A DNA stretch of 29,176 bases, from positions 1-29,176 of the forward strand of contig JAUWIE010000069.1 in assembly GCA_030605515.1 (NCBI GenBank), read 5' to 3'. A program made the translations under genes and the position numbers. The DNA comes from Thermoplasmatota archaeon (GTDB lineage: Archaea > Thermoplasmatota > E2 > DHVEG-1). Numbering within the stretch: the stretch's first letter is position 1; the number at the start of each line of letters is the position of its first letter. Positions 8,346 to 15,075 of this stretch are shown in pieces. Under the pieces are notes generated by a model. It did no database searches, was not told the DNA's origin, and worked only from the letters and a program-made list of their open reading frames with translations.

Positions 8346-8376
8346 GTAGTGATAATATCACTACATTTATATAAGT
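8345..8376 (-). promoter_or_regulatory. Transposase promoter with palindrome copying the terminal-repeat motif
   Basis: TGTAGTGATA (8345-8354) and TATCACTACA (8356-8365) form a perfect palindrome around one central A, touching the transposase start codon. The same TATCACTACA is the inner third of the left terminal repeat. A minus-strand TATA box (CTTATATAAAT, about 8365-8375) is just upstream, placing transcription start on the palindrome. The arrangement looks like an operator through which the transposase shuts off its own synthesis. Confidence 0.65.
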
Positions 8377-8409
8377 TATTCGCTTTGTTTTTATTGGAGT
8401 GGAACTCAA

Positions 8410-8439
8410 AATGTAGTGTTAAAAAAGGGCAAATGTAGG
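8410..8439 (-). repeat. Right terminal inverted repeat of the insertion sequence
   Basis: Reverse complement begins CCTACATTTGCCCT and ends AACACTACATT. It differs from the left end at two of 30 positions. Confidence 0.9.
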
Positions 8440-8512
8440 ATCTATAGGTTGACTAAAAAAGGAGAAATGTTACTAAGAGCATTAGAGTGAAAAATATGTA
8501 CTGATAGTTGTT

Positions 8513-8743
8513 TCATTTTAGGGCTTTAGATTTTTTTATCCATGCAAAAAAGACTACTATCAATATCAGACAACCCACTAATGCAATGATTAAACTGTAA
8601 AACCACATGAATGAAAATGCTTCATAATCTTTTATGAATACCATACCACCAACAAATAAAGCAAAGCCACCAAATAACCATCCAATCAAGGACATTCTAT
8701 CTATCTTTTTTTCAATTCTATCTAATTGTGTATTTTGAGGCAT
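8513..8743 (-). CDS. Small two-helix membrane protein of unknown function
   Basis: A 76-residue protein. Residues 1-17 are charged and probably helical (TQLDRIEKKIDRMS), followed by two transmembrane helices at about 18-37 and 45-69 and a lysine-rich tail. The N-terminal part resembles the short amphipathic or coiled-coil lead-in of many small archaeal and phage-type membrane proteins. A GGTGA Shine-Dalgarno lies six bases before the ATG, which supports the gene being real. It sits 73 bases from the insertion sequence and has no partner gene on its strand nearby. Function unknown. Confidence 0.7.
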   Translation of the reverse strand: MPQNTQLDRIEKKIDRMSLIGWLFGGFALFVGGMVFIKDYEAFSFMWFYSLIIALVGCLILIVVFFAWIKKSKALK

Positions 8744-8865
8744 TTTTTCACCAATAAACAGAATAATTTACTGCATTAAAAATCTATTGTACAAAATATT
8801 ATTTTAGGGTCAAACTTCTTATTTTAAAGTCAAAACCGAATAAAAGATGGGGAGTAGCTAATTGG

Positions 8866-8930
8866 AGCTTTGCACGTAAAATATCCTTTTTTGTTGAATA
8901 AACGTGCAGAATGATGAATAAAAATGCAGA
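8866..8930. repeat. ACGTGCA repeat cluster, left copy
   Basis: AGCTTTGCACGT (8866-8877) is an inverted copy of ACGTGCAAAGC at 9961-9971. TGAATAAACGTGCAGA (8895-8910) is followed 20 bases on by the near-copy TGAATAAAAATGCAGA (8915-8930), and its 13-base core GAATAAACGTGCA recurs at 9935-9947. GCTAATTGG occurs at 8857-8865 and again at 9973-9981. The matching clusters bracket the unrecognised gene 9108-9854. Confidence 0.75.
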
Positions 8931-9000
8931 GTGGTTATATTTATATAAATGTAAGAAACATAAACAAACTATTCAACAGTAATTTTTTAATAGAAGTTGA

Positions 9001-9106
9001 GGCTTTGTCTCAAAAGTCACTATTAAGTCAGAGTTTTTAGTCAAACACAAGACTTTTAGGTCAAGACAAAAACTTTTGAGTCAAAACCGACTTTACGGAC
9101 AAAGCC
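9001..9106. repeat. Nested inverted repeat with GTCA motifs
   Basis: GGCTTTGTC (9001-9009) pairs with GACAAAGCC (9098-9106), and CTCAAAAGT (9010-9018) pairs with ACTTTTGAG (9072-9080). Inside are GTCA motifs at 9016, 9027, 9040, 9060 and 9080. The 11-mer GTCAAAACCGA at 9080-9090 also occurs at 8829-8839. The structure begins right after the stop codon of the minus-strand gene, so it could be the folded 3' end of its transcript or a protein-binding array. Confidence 0.6.
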
Positions 9107-9107
9107 C

Positions 9108-9854
9108 TTATTTGATAAAATCAAGCATTGATTCTTTTTTAATATATTCAATACAACCATTTTTTATACCTATTACTGTGTTTGGTTGAATTGCAGTATA
9201 TTGTTTAACTTCAAATTTCTCCATTATATCTAATAAAACCTTTGTTCTTGTTACAAGTTCATATTCTATTGTTTCTTTGTATTCTTTTTTAATTTTTATT
9301 ATATAATTTTTCAAATTTAATTTACCCTTATTATCAAATAATTTTAAAAACTCTCTATTTGGCATTCCCATTTTCAACCATGTATTACCAAGGTAATTTT
9401 CATAAAATTTTCTATGATTAAGACCAAAATAATCAAAAAGAACGCCAGCATAATTATTAAGTCGTTCTTCACTCAAACCACCAAATATTCTTTTCTTAAT
9501 CAATTCATCATCAATTAATGAAGTAATTAAAGCTTTATCAAAAGCAAAACAGATTGATTGTAGTGCTAAATCATTTCTAACTAGATAACTAAAATGGCCA
9601 TCAATTACGACTCTGTTTTCCCCATGGTTTTCTCTAATTTTTTGCATAGAATCCCATCGACAACCATAAGCAAATCTGGACACTCTAGGAGAACATTTAT
9701 TCTTATCAACATATAATTGAAATGCCCATTTTTGATTATATTTATACTCTGCTAATTCCAACCATGCATCAAACCTTGTTTTCCTATTTTTCCATCTTTC
9801 AATGAAATATGGTGCAATTGTAGATGGAATATTTGATAGTATTAATTCAATCAT
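9108..9854 (-). CDS. Unrecognised protein, 248 residues
   Basis: I do not recognise this protein. It is soluble in appearance, with no signal peptide or clear membrane helix. The N-terminal third is rich in W, Y, K and R (ERWKNRKTRFDAWLELAEYKYNQKWAF), the middle is mixed (GHFSYLVRNDLALQS; GGLSEERLNNYAGVLFDYFGLNHR) and the C-terminal third is lysine-rich and strand-like (NTVIGIKNGCIEYIKKES). There is no good Shine-Dalgarno. The DNA is even more AT-rich than the housekeeping genes. It lies between two matching repeat clusters (8866-8930 and 9935-9981) and near an insertion sequence, all of which suggests an acquired cassette. Coding potential is supported by its uninterrupted length and plausible protein composition only. 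Confidence 0.6.
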   Translation of the reverse strand: MIELILSNIPSTIAPYFIERWKNRKTRFDAWLELAEYKYNQKWAFQLYVDKNKCSPRVSRFAYGCRWDSMQKIRENHGENRVVIDGHFSYLVRNDLALQSICFAFDKALITSLIDDELIKKRIFGGLSEERLNNYAGVLFDYFGLNHRKFYENYLGNTWLKMGMPNREFLKLFDNKGKLNLKNYIIKIKKEYKETIEYELVTRTKVLLDIMEKFEVKQYTAIQPNTVIGIKNGCIEYIKKESMLDFIK

Positions 9855-9934
9855 TTAATTTAAAAGAACATATTACCTCGCATTGAAAAAACTTTTGCTA
9901 TTTATGGCTTTATATTTTTAATCGGAAAAAAGAC

Positions 9935-9981
9935 GAATAAACGTGCAAAATTAGTAAGTTACGTGCAAAGCCGCTAATTGG
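9935..9981. repeat. ACGTGCA repeat cluster, right copy
   Basis: GAATAAACGTGCA (9935-9947) repeats 8896-8908. ACGTGCAAA occurs at 9941-9949 and again exactly 20 bases on at 9961-9969. ACGTGCAAAGC (9961-9971) is the inverse of 8867-8877, and GCTAATTGG (9973-9981) repeats 8857-8865. The cluster is just upstream of the plus-strand gene at 10005. Confidence 0.75.
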
Positions 9982-10004
9982 CGAGTTTTTAGGATGGAGG
10001 TTTG

Positions 10005-10643
10005 ATGACAAAGAGCGGTGATTTTTTACGCTATATAATAATTTTAATAATCATCTATTGTATTCTCTTTGTGTTTGAAATGCCTTGGATTGAATTAAGC
10101 TCTTCTATTGTAGGTGTAATTCTCTTTGGTTACGCTACAATTAGATTTAGAGCATGGTTAATTGATAGAAGAAGACCAATAGTTGAAAGACTCAACTATT
10201 TTTTAAATCAAACAATTCTAACACTTAGAGCTAATAACACCCCTTATGAAAGATTCAATTTTCCAGAGCAATTGAATGATTGGTATGAAATATCTACAGA
10301 TAATCAAACTTTGAATAGTTTTTCAAGATTGAAACCTTTGTTAGGATGGAAAATCAAGAGATATAATAGATTTTGCAATCAAATTGATACAATGCTTAGA
10401 GAGTTGATAGAAAACACAAGGGAACGAGGTATTATTAAGAGGATTCAAACTGGAGCTGGTCGGGAATATGTAATAGAGGATAGATATGAAACTTTTTCTG
10501 AAACTCAACGAAATGATTTATTAATAAGTAGAGATTTAATTGATGATATAGCATCTATTGAACAGTTAAGGAGACAATTACCAAGTAAATCAAGAAAATT
10601 ATTAAATAAGTTCCAAAGGCTTAGAATTAGATGGAATAGGTAA
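10005..10643 (+). CDS. Membrane-anchored protein of unknown function
   Basis: A 212-residue protein. Two hydrophobic helices at about 7-25 and 28-48 (IIILIIIYCILFVFEM; SSIVGVILFGYATI) anchor an otherwise soluble, arginine-rich and probably helical domain facing the cytoplasm. The C-terminal part (SRDLIDDIASIEQLRRQLPSKSRKLLNKF) looks like a helical bundle. I chose the ATG at 10005 over the in-frame TTG at 10002 because GGAGG at 9996-10000 is the Shine-Dalgarno. I recognise no family. It follows the right-hand ACGTGCA repeats and precedes the TFB promoter, so it may belong to the same acquired segment as the gene at 9108-9854. Confidence 0.7.
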   Translation: MTKSGDFLRYIIILIIIYCILFVFEMPWIELSSSIVGVILFGYATIRFRAWLIDRRRPIVERLNYFLNQTILTLRANNTPYERFNFPEQLNDWYEISTDNQTLNSFSRLKPLLGWKIKRYNRFCNQIDTMLRELIENTRERGIIKRIQTGAGREYVIEDRYETFSETQRNDLLISRDLIDDIASIEQLRRQLPSKSRKLLNKFQRLRIRWNR

Positions 10644-10755
10644 TGACTCTGAAAAAAGAAAAACTCACTATTTTCAACACACCAAAATCAACACACCCCA
10701 GTTCAACAGTACCCCCTTGATGAGCGCAATAGATTTCTTAAGATAAGGCTACCAT

Positions 10756-10824
10756 AAACTATATATATAAGTTCTCTTATGTCATTAAAAAGTGTATCGA
10801 TAAGTATAAAAGATTTACGGGGGG
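10756..10824 (+). promoter_or_regulatory. Promoter and ribosome binding site of the TFB gene
   Basis: An AT-only TATA-like stretch (CTATATATATAAG) at about 10758-10770 and a second, GTATAAAAG, at 10804-10812 precede the TFB start at 10834. The G-run at 10818-10824 would serve as ribosome binding site, so the upstream TATA (giving a leader of some 40-50 bases) fits better than the second, which would leave no leader. Confidence 0.5.
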
Positions 10825-10833
10825 AAATTCCAT

Positions 10834-11787
10834 ATGGTGTTAGCCAATACAAAAAAGAAGAAAGCAAAGCCAAGTATAGAGGAAATTACTCAATGTCCAG
10901 AGTGTAATAGTACTCATCTTACTAAAGATTATTCTAGAGCTGAACTTGTTTGTGAAGATTGTGGTCTTGTAATTGATGAAGATTTTATTGATCATGGTCC
11001 TGAGTGGAGAGCCTTTGATAGCGATCAACGTGAGAAAAGATCCAGAGTTGGAGCTCCAATGACTTATACAATCCATGATAAGGGTCTTAGTACGATGATC
11101 GGTTGGAAGAATAGGGATTCCTATGGTAAATCAATTCCAACTCGTAACCGAGCACAACTATATCGACTGAGAAAATGGCAGAGAAGAATCAGAGTAAGTG
11201 ATGCTACTGAACGTAATCTAGCATTTGCGCTTTCTGAACTTGATAGAATGGCTTCTGGTATGAGCCTTCCTAGAAATGTTAGGGAAACAGCTGCTATGAT
11301 TTATAGAAAAGCTGTATTGAAAAATCTTATCCGAGGAAGAAGCATTGAAGGTGTATCTGCAGCAGCGCTTTACGCGGCTTGTCGTCAATGTAATGTACCA
11401 AGAACACTTGATGAGATCGCAGGGTCCTCAAGAGTATCTAGGAAGGAAATTGGAAGAACATACAGATTTATTGCTCGTGAATTAGGGTTAAAACTTATGC
11501 CAACATCACCGCAGGATTATATCTCACGGTTTTGTAGTGAACTTAAGCTTAGTGGAGATGCACAATCTAAAGCTATTGAAATTCTTAAGGATGCAGCAGA
11601 TAAAGAACTTACTAGTGGACGTGGTCCAACTGGTGTTGCAGCAGCTTCTATATATATTGCTTCAATTTTATGTGGTGAACGGAGAACACAACGTGAAGTA
11701 GCTGATGTTGCTGGTGTAACAGAAGTTACTATTCGAAACAGGTATAAAGAGCTGGCAGAGAGACTGGACATTGACATAATACTCTAA
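10834..11787 (+). CDS. tfb: Transcription initiation factor TFB (archaeal TFIIB)
   Basis: A 317-residue general transcription factor that bridges TBP-bound promoter DNA and RNA polymerase. The N-terminal zinc ribbon has C21, C24, C40 and C43 (CPEC and CEDC), followed by the B-reader region (GPEWRAFD, then a loop with KRSRVGAP). Two cyclin-fold repeats of about 90 residues follow (DRMASGMSLPRNVRETA and SSRVSRKEIG in the first; SKAIEILKDAADKELTSGR and REVADVAGVTEVTIRNRY in the second). The last helix-turn-helix would read the BRE. Length is typical. The rlmE gene begins 4 bases after the stop, so the two are co-transcribed. Archaea often have several TFBs; whether this is the main one cannot be told here. 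Confidence 0.97.
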   Translation: MVLANTKKKKAKPSIEEITQCPECNSTHLTKDYSRAELVCEDCGLVIDEDFIDHGPEWRAFDSDQREKRSRVGAPMTYTIHDKGLSTMIGWKNRDSYGKSIPTRNRAQLYRLRKWQRRIRVSDATERNLAFALSELDRMASGMSLPRNVRETAAMIYRKAVLKNLIRGRSIEGVSAAALYAACRQCNVPRTLDEIAGSSRVSRKEIGRTYRFIARELGLKLMPTSPQDYISRFCSELKLSGDAQSKAIEILKDAADKELTSGRGPTGVAAASIYIASILCGERRTQREVADVAGVTEVTIRNRYKELAERLDIDIIL

Positions 11788-11791
11788 CCTC

Positions 11792-12400
11792 ATGACTCGT
11801 TGGTATTCAGAGAAGAAAAAAGAGCATTATTATAAAGAAGCAAAAAAAGTAGGTTATCGAGCTCGTTCTGCTTTTAAATTAAAACAAATTCAAAAAAAAT
11901 ATAATATTTTAAAAAAAGGCTATACGGTAATTGATTTAGGCGCTGCACCTGGTGGATGGAGCCAGGTTGCATTTGAAATTGTTGGTAAGCAAGGACGAAT
12001 AATAGGCATAGACTTATCACCAATAAAGCCAATTGATGGAATAACATTTTTTCAAGGTGATTTAACAGAAGATTCAACTATTACAAAAATAACTCAAACG
12101 ATTGGAGATCGTAAAGCAGATGTTGTATTGTCAGATATGTCTCCAAATATTTCAGGTAATTATTCTGTTGATCATGCAAGAAGCATCTATTTATGTGAAC
12201 AATCACTTAAAATTGTTAATAAATTACTCAAAACCAACGGAAACTTTATATGCAAAGTATTCGTAGGAAAGGATATTCAGGGGTTAATTGATAAAGTAAA
12301 TGAAAAATTTCAAACAGTAAAAAGACACTCACCAGTTGCATCTCGTAAAAGCAGCTCAGAGATATACATTATCGCAAAAAAACATCAAAAAACAATATGA
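11792..12400 (+). CDS. rlmE: 23S rRNA 2'-O-ribose methyltransferase RlmE (FtsJ/RrmJ family)
   Basis: A 202-residue SAM-dependent enzyme expected to methylate the ribose of a uridine in the A-loop of 23S rRNA. The catalytic tetrad K29, D115, K155, E190 has exactly the spacing of the E. coli enzyme (86, 40 and 35 residues). The SAM-binding motif is VIDLGAAPGGWS at 46-57 and the acidic motif is IIGIDLSP. There is no TRAM domain at the C-terminus, which many euryarchaeal RlmE proteins carry, so this is the short form. It follows the TFB gene by 4 bases without its own ribosome binding site and should be translated from the TFB message. Confidence 0.95.
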   Translation: MTRWYSEKKKEHYYKEAKKVGYRARSAFKLKQIQKKYNILKKGYTVIDLGAAPGGWSQVAFEIVGKQGRIIGIDLSPIKPIDGITFFQGDLTEDSTITKITQTIGDRKADVVLSDMSPNISGNYSVDHARSIYLCEQSLKIVNKLLKTNGNFICKVFVGKDIQGLIDKVNEKFQTVKRHSPVASRKSSSEIYIIAKKHQKTI

Positions 12401-12542
12401 TTAGTCAAAAAAAGAAAAAAAAACACCCAATTTAGTTAAATACAATTGAAGTGGTTCTAATAAAAAAAAATTATAAATTCGGGGGAAAAGGTAATAAATA
12501 AACAACAACATATAAATATATAGAAATACTAAAGCTATTATA

Positions 12543-12563
12543 ATTAGTATAATTTATACTAAT
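12543..12563. promoter_or_regulatory. Perfect palindrome before the prenyl synthase gene
   Basis: ATTAGTATA (12543-12551) and TATACTAAT (12555-12563) are perfect inverted copies with 3 bases between them. It overlaps the promoter-to-start region of the gene beginning at 12577, where a repressor would block either polymerase or ribosome access. A TATA-like ACATATAAATATA lies at about 12508-12520. Confidence 0.5.
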
Positions 12564-12576
12564 AATGAGGTCTATA

Positions 12577-13551
12577 ATGATAACAAAAAACAACAAAATA
12601 AATATTGATGATTTCTATGAGACTTCAACTGCAGACCTTGAAAAAAAGATTAATACCACAATTTATGATAAAAAAATTATTTCAATTTTAAATTCTGGAA
12701 AACGTCTACGACCATTAGTTGCACATCTCTCGTTTAAAGTCTGTACAGGGGGAAAAGAAACATTATATAAATATCACCGGGCAATTGAAGGAGCTGTTGC
12801 AATGGAACTTGCACATTCAGCATCACTTGTTCATGATGATATCATAGATGGAGACCAAATGAGGAGAGGAAAACCTGCATTATATATCAAAAAAGGAATT
12901 CCAAATGCTCTGTTACTTGGACATAAAATGCTTGCAATTGGTTTTAATATCGCACTCAGTCATGGAGAAAAAATTGCTAAATTATATGTAGACACCTGGA
13001 GTGAGGTACTCAATGGAGAATTAAAAGAAGTAAATTTCAACAAAAAGGATATTAAAAACGGTTCAAATGAAATATCAACCAAATCCAAATTCTTCAGTGC
13101 ATATAACAAAATCATAAACATGAAAACCGCCTCACTATTTTCTTCTGCTTGTAAAGCAGGAGGAATTGAAGCCGATGCCTCTGGCCGGATATTAGAAATA
13201 CTTGCAGACTACGGTAGAGAAATTGGACTTGCATACCAACTCGCAGATGATCTTGTTGATCTTGAAAAAGGAGAAATGATAGATAGTGTTATTATACCTC
13301 TGTTAACACGTTTGGAAAATAAAACAATTGATACTGATTCACTCGAAGTAAAAGTAATAAAGAAAATACTTGCAAAAAACTCAGAAAAGATTAAAAAAAT
13401 GTTCATATCTGAAATTAAAAGACATATGGAAAAAGCCGAGGAATTAAGCAAATCAGAATTAATACCAACATCACCTTATAAAAAACTTCTAACTGAGGCA
13501 CCATCCTATTTCATTAATAAAATGCTAGCGGAAATAAATATCAAAATTTAA
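12577..13551 (+). CDS. Polyprenyl (geranylgeranyl-type) diphosphate synthase
   Basis: A 324-residue trans-prenyltransferase that condenses isopentenyl diphosphate units to build the C20 or longer chains of archaeal lipids. The substrate-binding GKRLRP motif, first aspartate-rich motif DDIID (87-91) and second motif DDLVD (224-228) are present. The residue five places before the first motif is alanine; farnesyl synthases have an aromatic residue there, so a C20 or longer product is likely. I chose the ATG at 12577 over the one at 12565 because GAGGT (12567-12571) is a Shine-Dalgarno at the right distance only for 12577. A palindrome precedes the gene. It fits with mevalonate kinase and the UbiD-type decarboxylase further on. 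Confidence 0.92.
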   Translation: MITKNNKINIDDFYETSTADLEKKINTTIYDKKIISILNSGKRLRPLVAHLSFKVCTGGKETLYKYHRAIEGAVAMELAHSASLVHDDIIDGDQMRRGKPALYIKKGIPNALLLGHKMLAIGFNIALSHGEKIAKLYVDTWSEVLNGELKEVNFNKKDIKNGSNEISTKSKFFSAYNKIINMKTASLFSSACKAGGIEADASGRILEILADYGREIGLAYQLADDLVDLEKGEMIDSVIIPLLTRLENKTIDTDSLEVKVIKKILAKNSEKIKKMFISEIKRHMEKAEELSKSELIPTSPYKKLLTEAPSYFINKMLAEINIKI

Positions 13552-13567
13552 GATAAAATGAGTTTTT

Positions 13568-14266
13568 CTATTTTTTGTTGCTTATGATATTTTTGATTAT
13601 AACATACATTACAATTATAAATGCAATTATTGCAATTAAGGCAAGAGTTAATTTTGTATTTATTTCTGCAAAGATAAGAAATGCTTTTGAAAACATAGCA
13701 ATGAGGAAACATCCTACAACTGCTCCAATTGATATAGCAAAAAATGTATTCCATGGTTTCATCCCAATTAATCGTCCAACAATAAATGCAACTAGTCCAC
13801 CTGATCCTTGAAAAGGGATCATGACAAAAAGAATTATACCGATAAAACGAAGTGGTTTTATCCATCCATATTTTTCTTCTACATAATTTCCTTTATCTTC
13901 TATTTTAATTATAAATTTACCAATTAAAGGGATTTTTTTTGCAAGATCATAATTCCATACAAGAAATAGTGCAACAATTATATCAATAAATGCTACTGAA
14001 AGCACCATAGAAATAGGATTAATATTTAATGGTTCAACATAAATATTTAAAAAAGGCACTGTCAGCCCTTTATCTAAAATACCGATTCCAAGTGGAATAA
14101 TTGTTTCTTTTCCAAATGGAGGGAAAAAATAAGCGATTAAAAGAGGCCACATTTTTGATAACTCATCACTAAATATCCACCATAGACCATATACTCCAAA
14201 TCCAATAATAAAAGGGAGGCAGAATTGTTCTAATCGATTTAATTTAATTATGTTTCTAAATTGCAT
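13568..14266 (-). CDS. PF06695-type ('small multidrug export') membrane protein
   Basis: A 232-residue integral membrane protein with hydrophobic segments at about 14-32, 84-104, 139-163, 173-198 and 205-226. Two half-repeats with FFPPFGKETIIPLGIG and MIPFQGSGGLVAFIVGRLIG match the re-entrant loop pattern (E-x-x-IPLGI and P-x-x-G-G) of the PF06695/COG2426 family. That family is labelled small multidrug export but is related to the DedA/SNARE-associated membrane proteins, and its real substrate is not established. There is no Shine-Dalgarno. It lies 64 bases behind the fibrillarin-like gene on the same strand and converges on the prenyl synthase gene with 16 bases between stops. Confidence 0.82.
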   Translation of the reverse strand: MQFRNIIKLNRLEQFCLPFIIGFGVYGLWWIFSDELSKMWPLLIAYFFPPFGKETIIPLGIGILDKGLTVPFLNIYVEPLNINPISMVLSVAFIDIIVALFLVWNYDLAKKIPLIGKFIIKIEDKGNYVEEKYGWIKPLRFIGIILFVMIPFQGSGGLVAFIVGRLIGMKPWNTFFAISIGAVVGCFLIAMFSKAFLIFAEINTKLTLALIAIIAFIIVMYVIIKNIISNKK

Positions 14267-14330
14267 TATTATTCATTATTGTAAACAATGTTTGTTCATA
14301 AAAACTATTTTAAAAAATTTAATTGAAGTA

Positions 14331-14993
14331 TTAATTTGATATCAGAATTGCTGCATGATCCTTTTCATACGGTGATAGATCAAAGATATCCACGATTTTT
14401 AGGTTATGTTCTTCTAATTTATCAGTCACTATTTCATATACTTTCTTCGGCTGTAAAGATACATCAATACTTCGTGCTTTTACCATGATGAGTCCTTGAC
14501 TGTTTTTCTTTAGATATTTTGATATATTGTTTATGAAAATATCTGCCTGGTTTCTCTGTGATATATCTTGATATAAAATATCTACAAATGGTACTATTGA
14601 ACAATATCTATCGGGATGATTGGCATCAGAGAGAATCGGGATTAGATTATGTCTTTTACTTGTTGATTCTAATAATTTTTTTACTGAGATTGGTGAGTTT
14701 TCAACAGCGTAAACCATGCCTTCTTTTACAATATCTGAGAAATGACTCACTGTTGTACCAGTTGCTGCGCCTAAATATAATACTTGAGAATCAGGTTTTA
14801 TATTGATGTTTTCTAGACCCTTGAGTATTGCAGCTGCAAATTTGCTTCTATATGGATTCCAAGAGCGATATTCATTACCTTTATATGAAAATAATTTTTC
14901 GTTGTAAACTCTAATTCCTTTACAATTTCTAAGATTTTCAGTAAAGATTTTATTATTTTTTTCAAAGATACCTTTTATTTTAGATGGTTTCAT
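14331..14993 (-). CDS. flpA: Fibrillarin-like rRNA/tRNA 2'-O-methyltransferase
   Basis: A 220-residue SAM-dependent enzyme, the catalytic subunit of box C/D ribonucleoproteins, which methylate ribose at sites chosen by guide RNAs. Seen here are YRSWNPYRSKFAAAI at 42-56, SAM motif I VLYLGAATGTT at 71-81, YAVENSP, VDILYQDIS, LIMVKARSID and the C-terminal KDHAAILI. These supply the K-D-K-H catalytic set. In many archaea flpA sits next to nop5, its scaffold partner. Here neither neighbour is nop5: gcvT diverges upstream and a membrane protein gene lies downstream. The start lacks a Shine-Dalgarno and is probably leaderless or nearly so. Confidence 0.95.
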   Translation of the reverse strand: MKPSKIKGIFEKNNKIFTENLRNCKGIRVYNEKLFSYKGNEYRSWNPYRSKFAAAILKGLENINIKPDSQVLYLGAATGTTVSHFSDIVKEGMVYAVENSPISVKKLLESTSKRHNLIPILSDANHPDRYCSIVPFVDILYQDISQRNQADIFINNISKYLKKNSQGLIMVKARSIDVSLQPKKVYEIVTDKLEEHNLKIVDIFDLSPYEKDHAAILISN

Positions 14994-15075
14994 TAATTTA
15001 TGTTATAAGCTGGGTTTGATAAATATTTTGTCGAAACCCTTAAACAATTGATAAATATTCACCGGTTTGATATAC

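Larger units (their letters stand above)
6726..8439. mobile_element. Complete IS1634-family-like insertion sequence, 1714 bp
   Basis: The element has one transposase gene on the minus strand between 30-bp terminal inverted repeats at 6726-6755 and 8410-8439. They match at 28 of 30 positions (left end begins CCTACATTTGCCCT; the right end is the reverse complement). The transposase stop codon lies inside the left repeat. Length, single large ORF and DDE motif fit the IS1634 (IS4 superfamily) group. I could not find a convincing target-site duplication: the left flank reads TTTATAA and the right flank ATCTATA. With an intact gene and good ends it may be active, or was until recently. Confidence 0.88.
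8744..9107. other. 364-base gene-free stretch rich in short repeats
   Basis: No ORF of note is present on either strand. The stretch holds ACGTGCA-type repeats (8866-8930), a plus-strand TATA-like tract (TTATATTTATATAAAT at 8934-8949) with no obvious gene after it, and a nested inverted repeat with five GTCA motifs (9001-9106). The TATA tract followed by the structured repeat could drive an untranslated RNA. I see nothing that identifies it. Confidence 0.5.

Noticed and set aside
6719..8446. Target-site duplication around the insertion sequence
   Set aside because: Flanks TTTATAA and ATCTATA share bases only loosely; no exact direct repeat touches the terminal repeats.
8934..8949. TATA-like tract as promoter of a protein gene on the plus strand
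   Set aside because: No start codon with a useful reading frame follows before the minus-strand gene. An untranslated RNA remains possible and is noted with the repeat findings.
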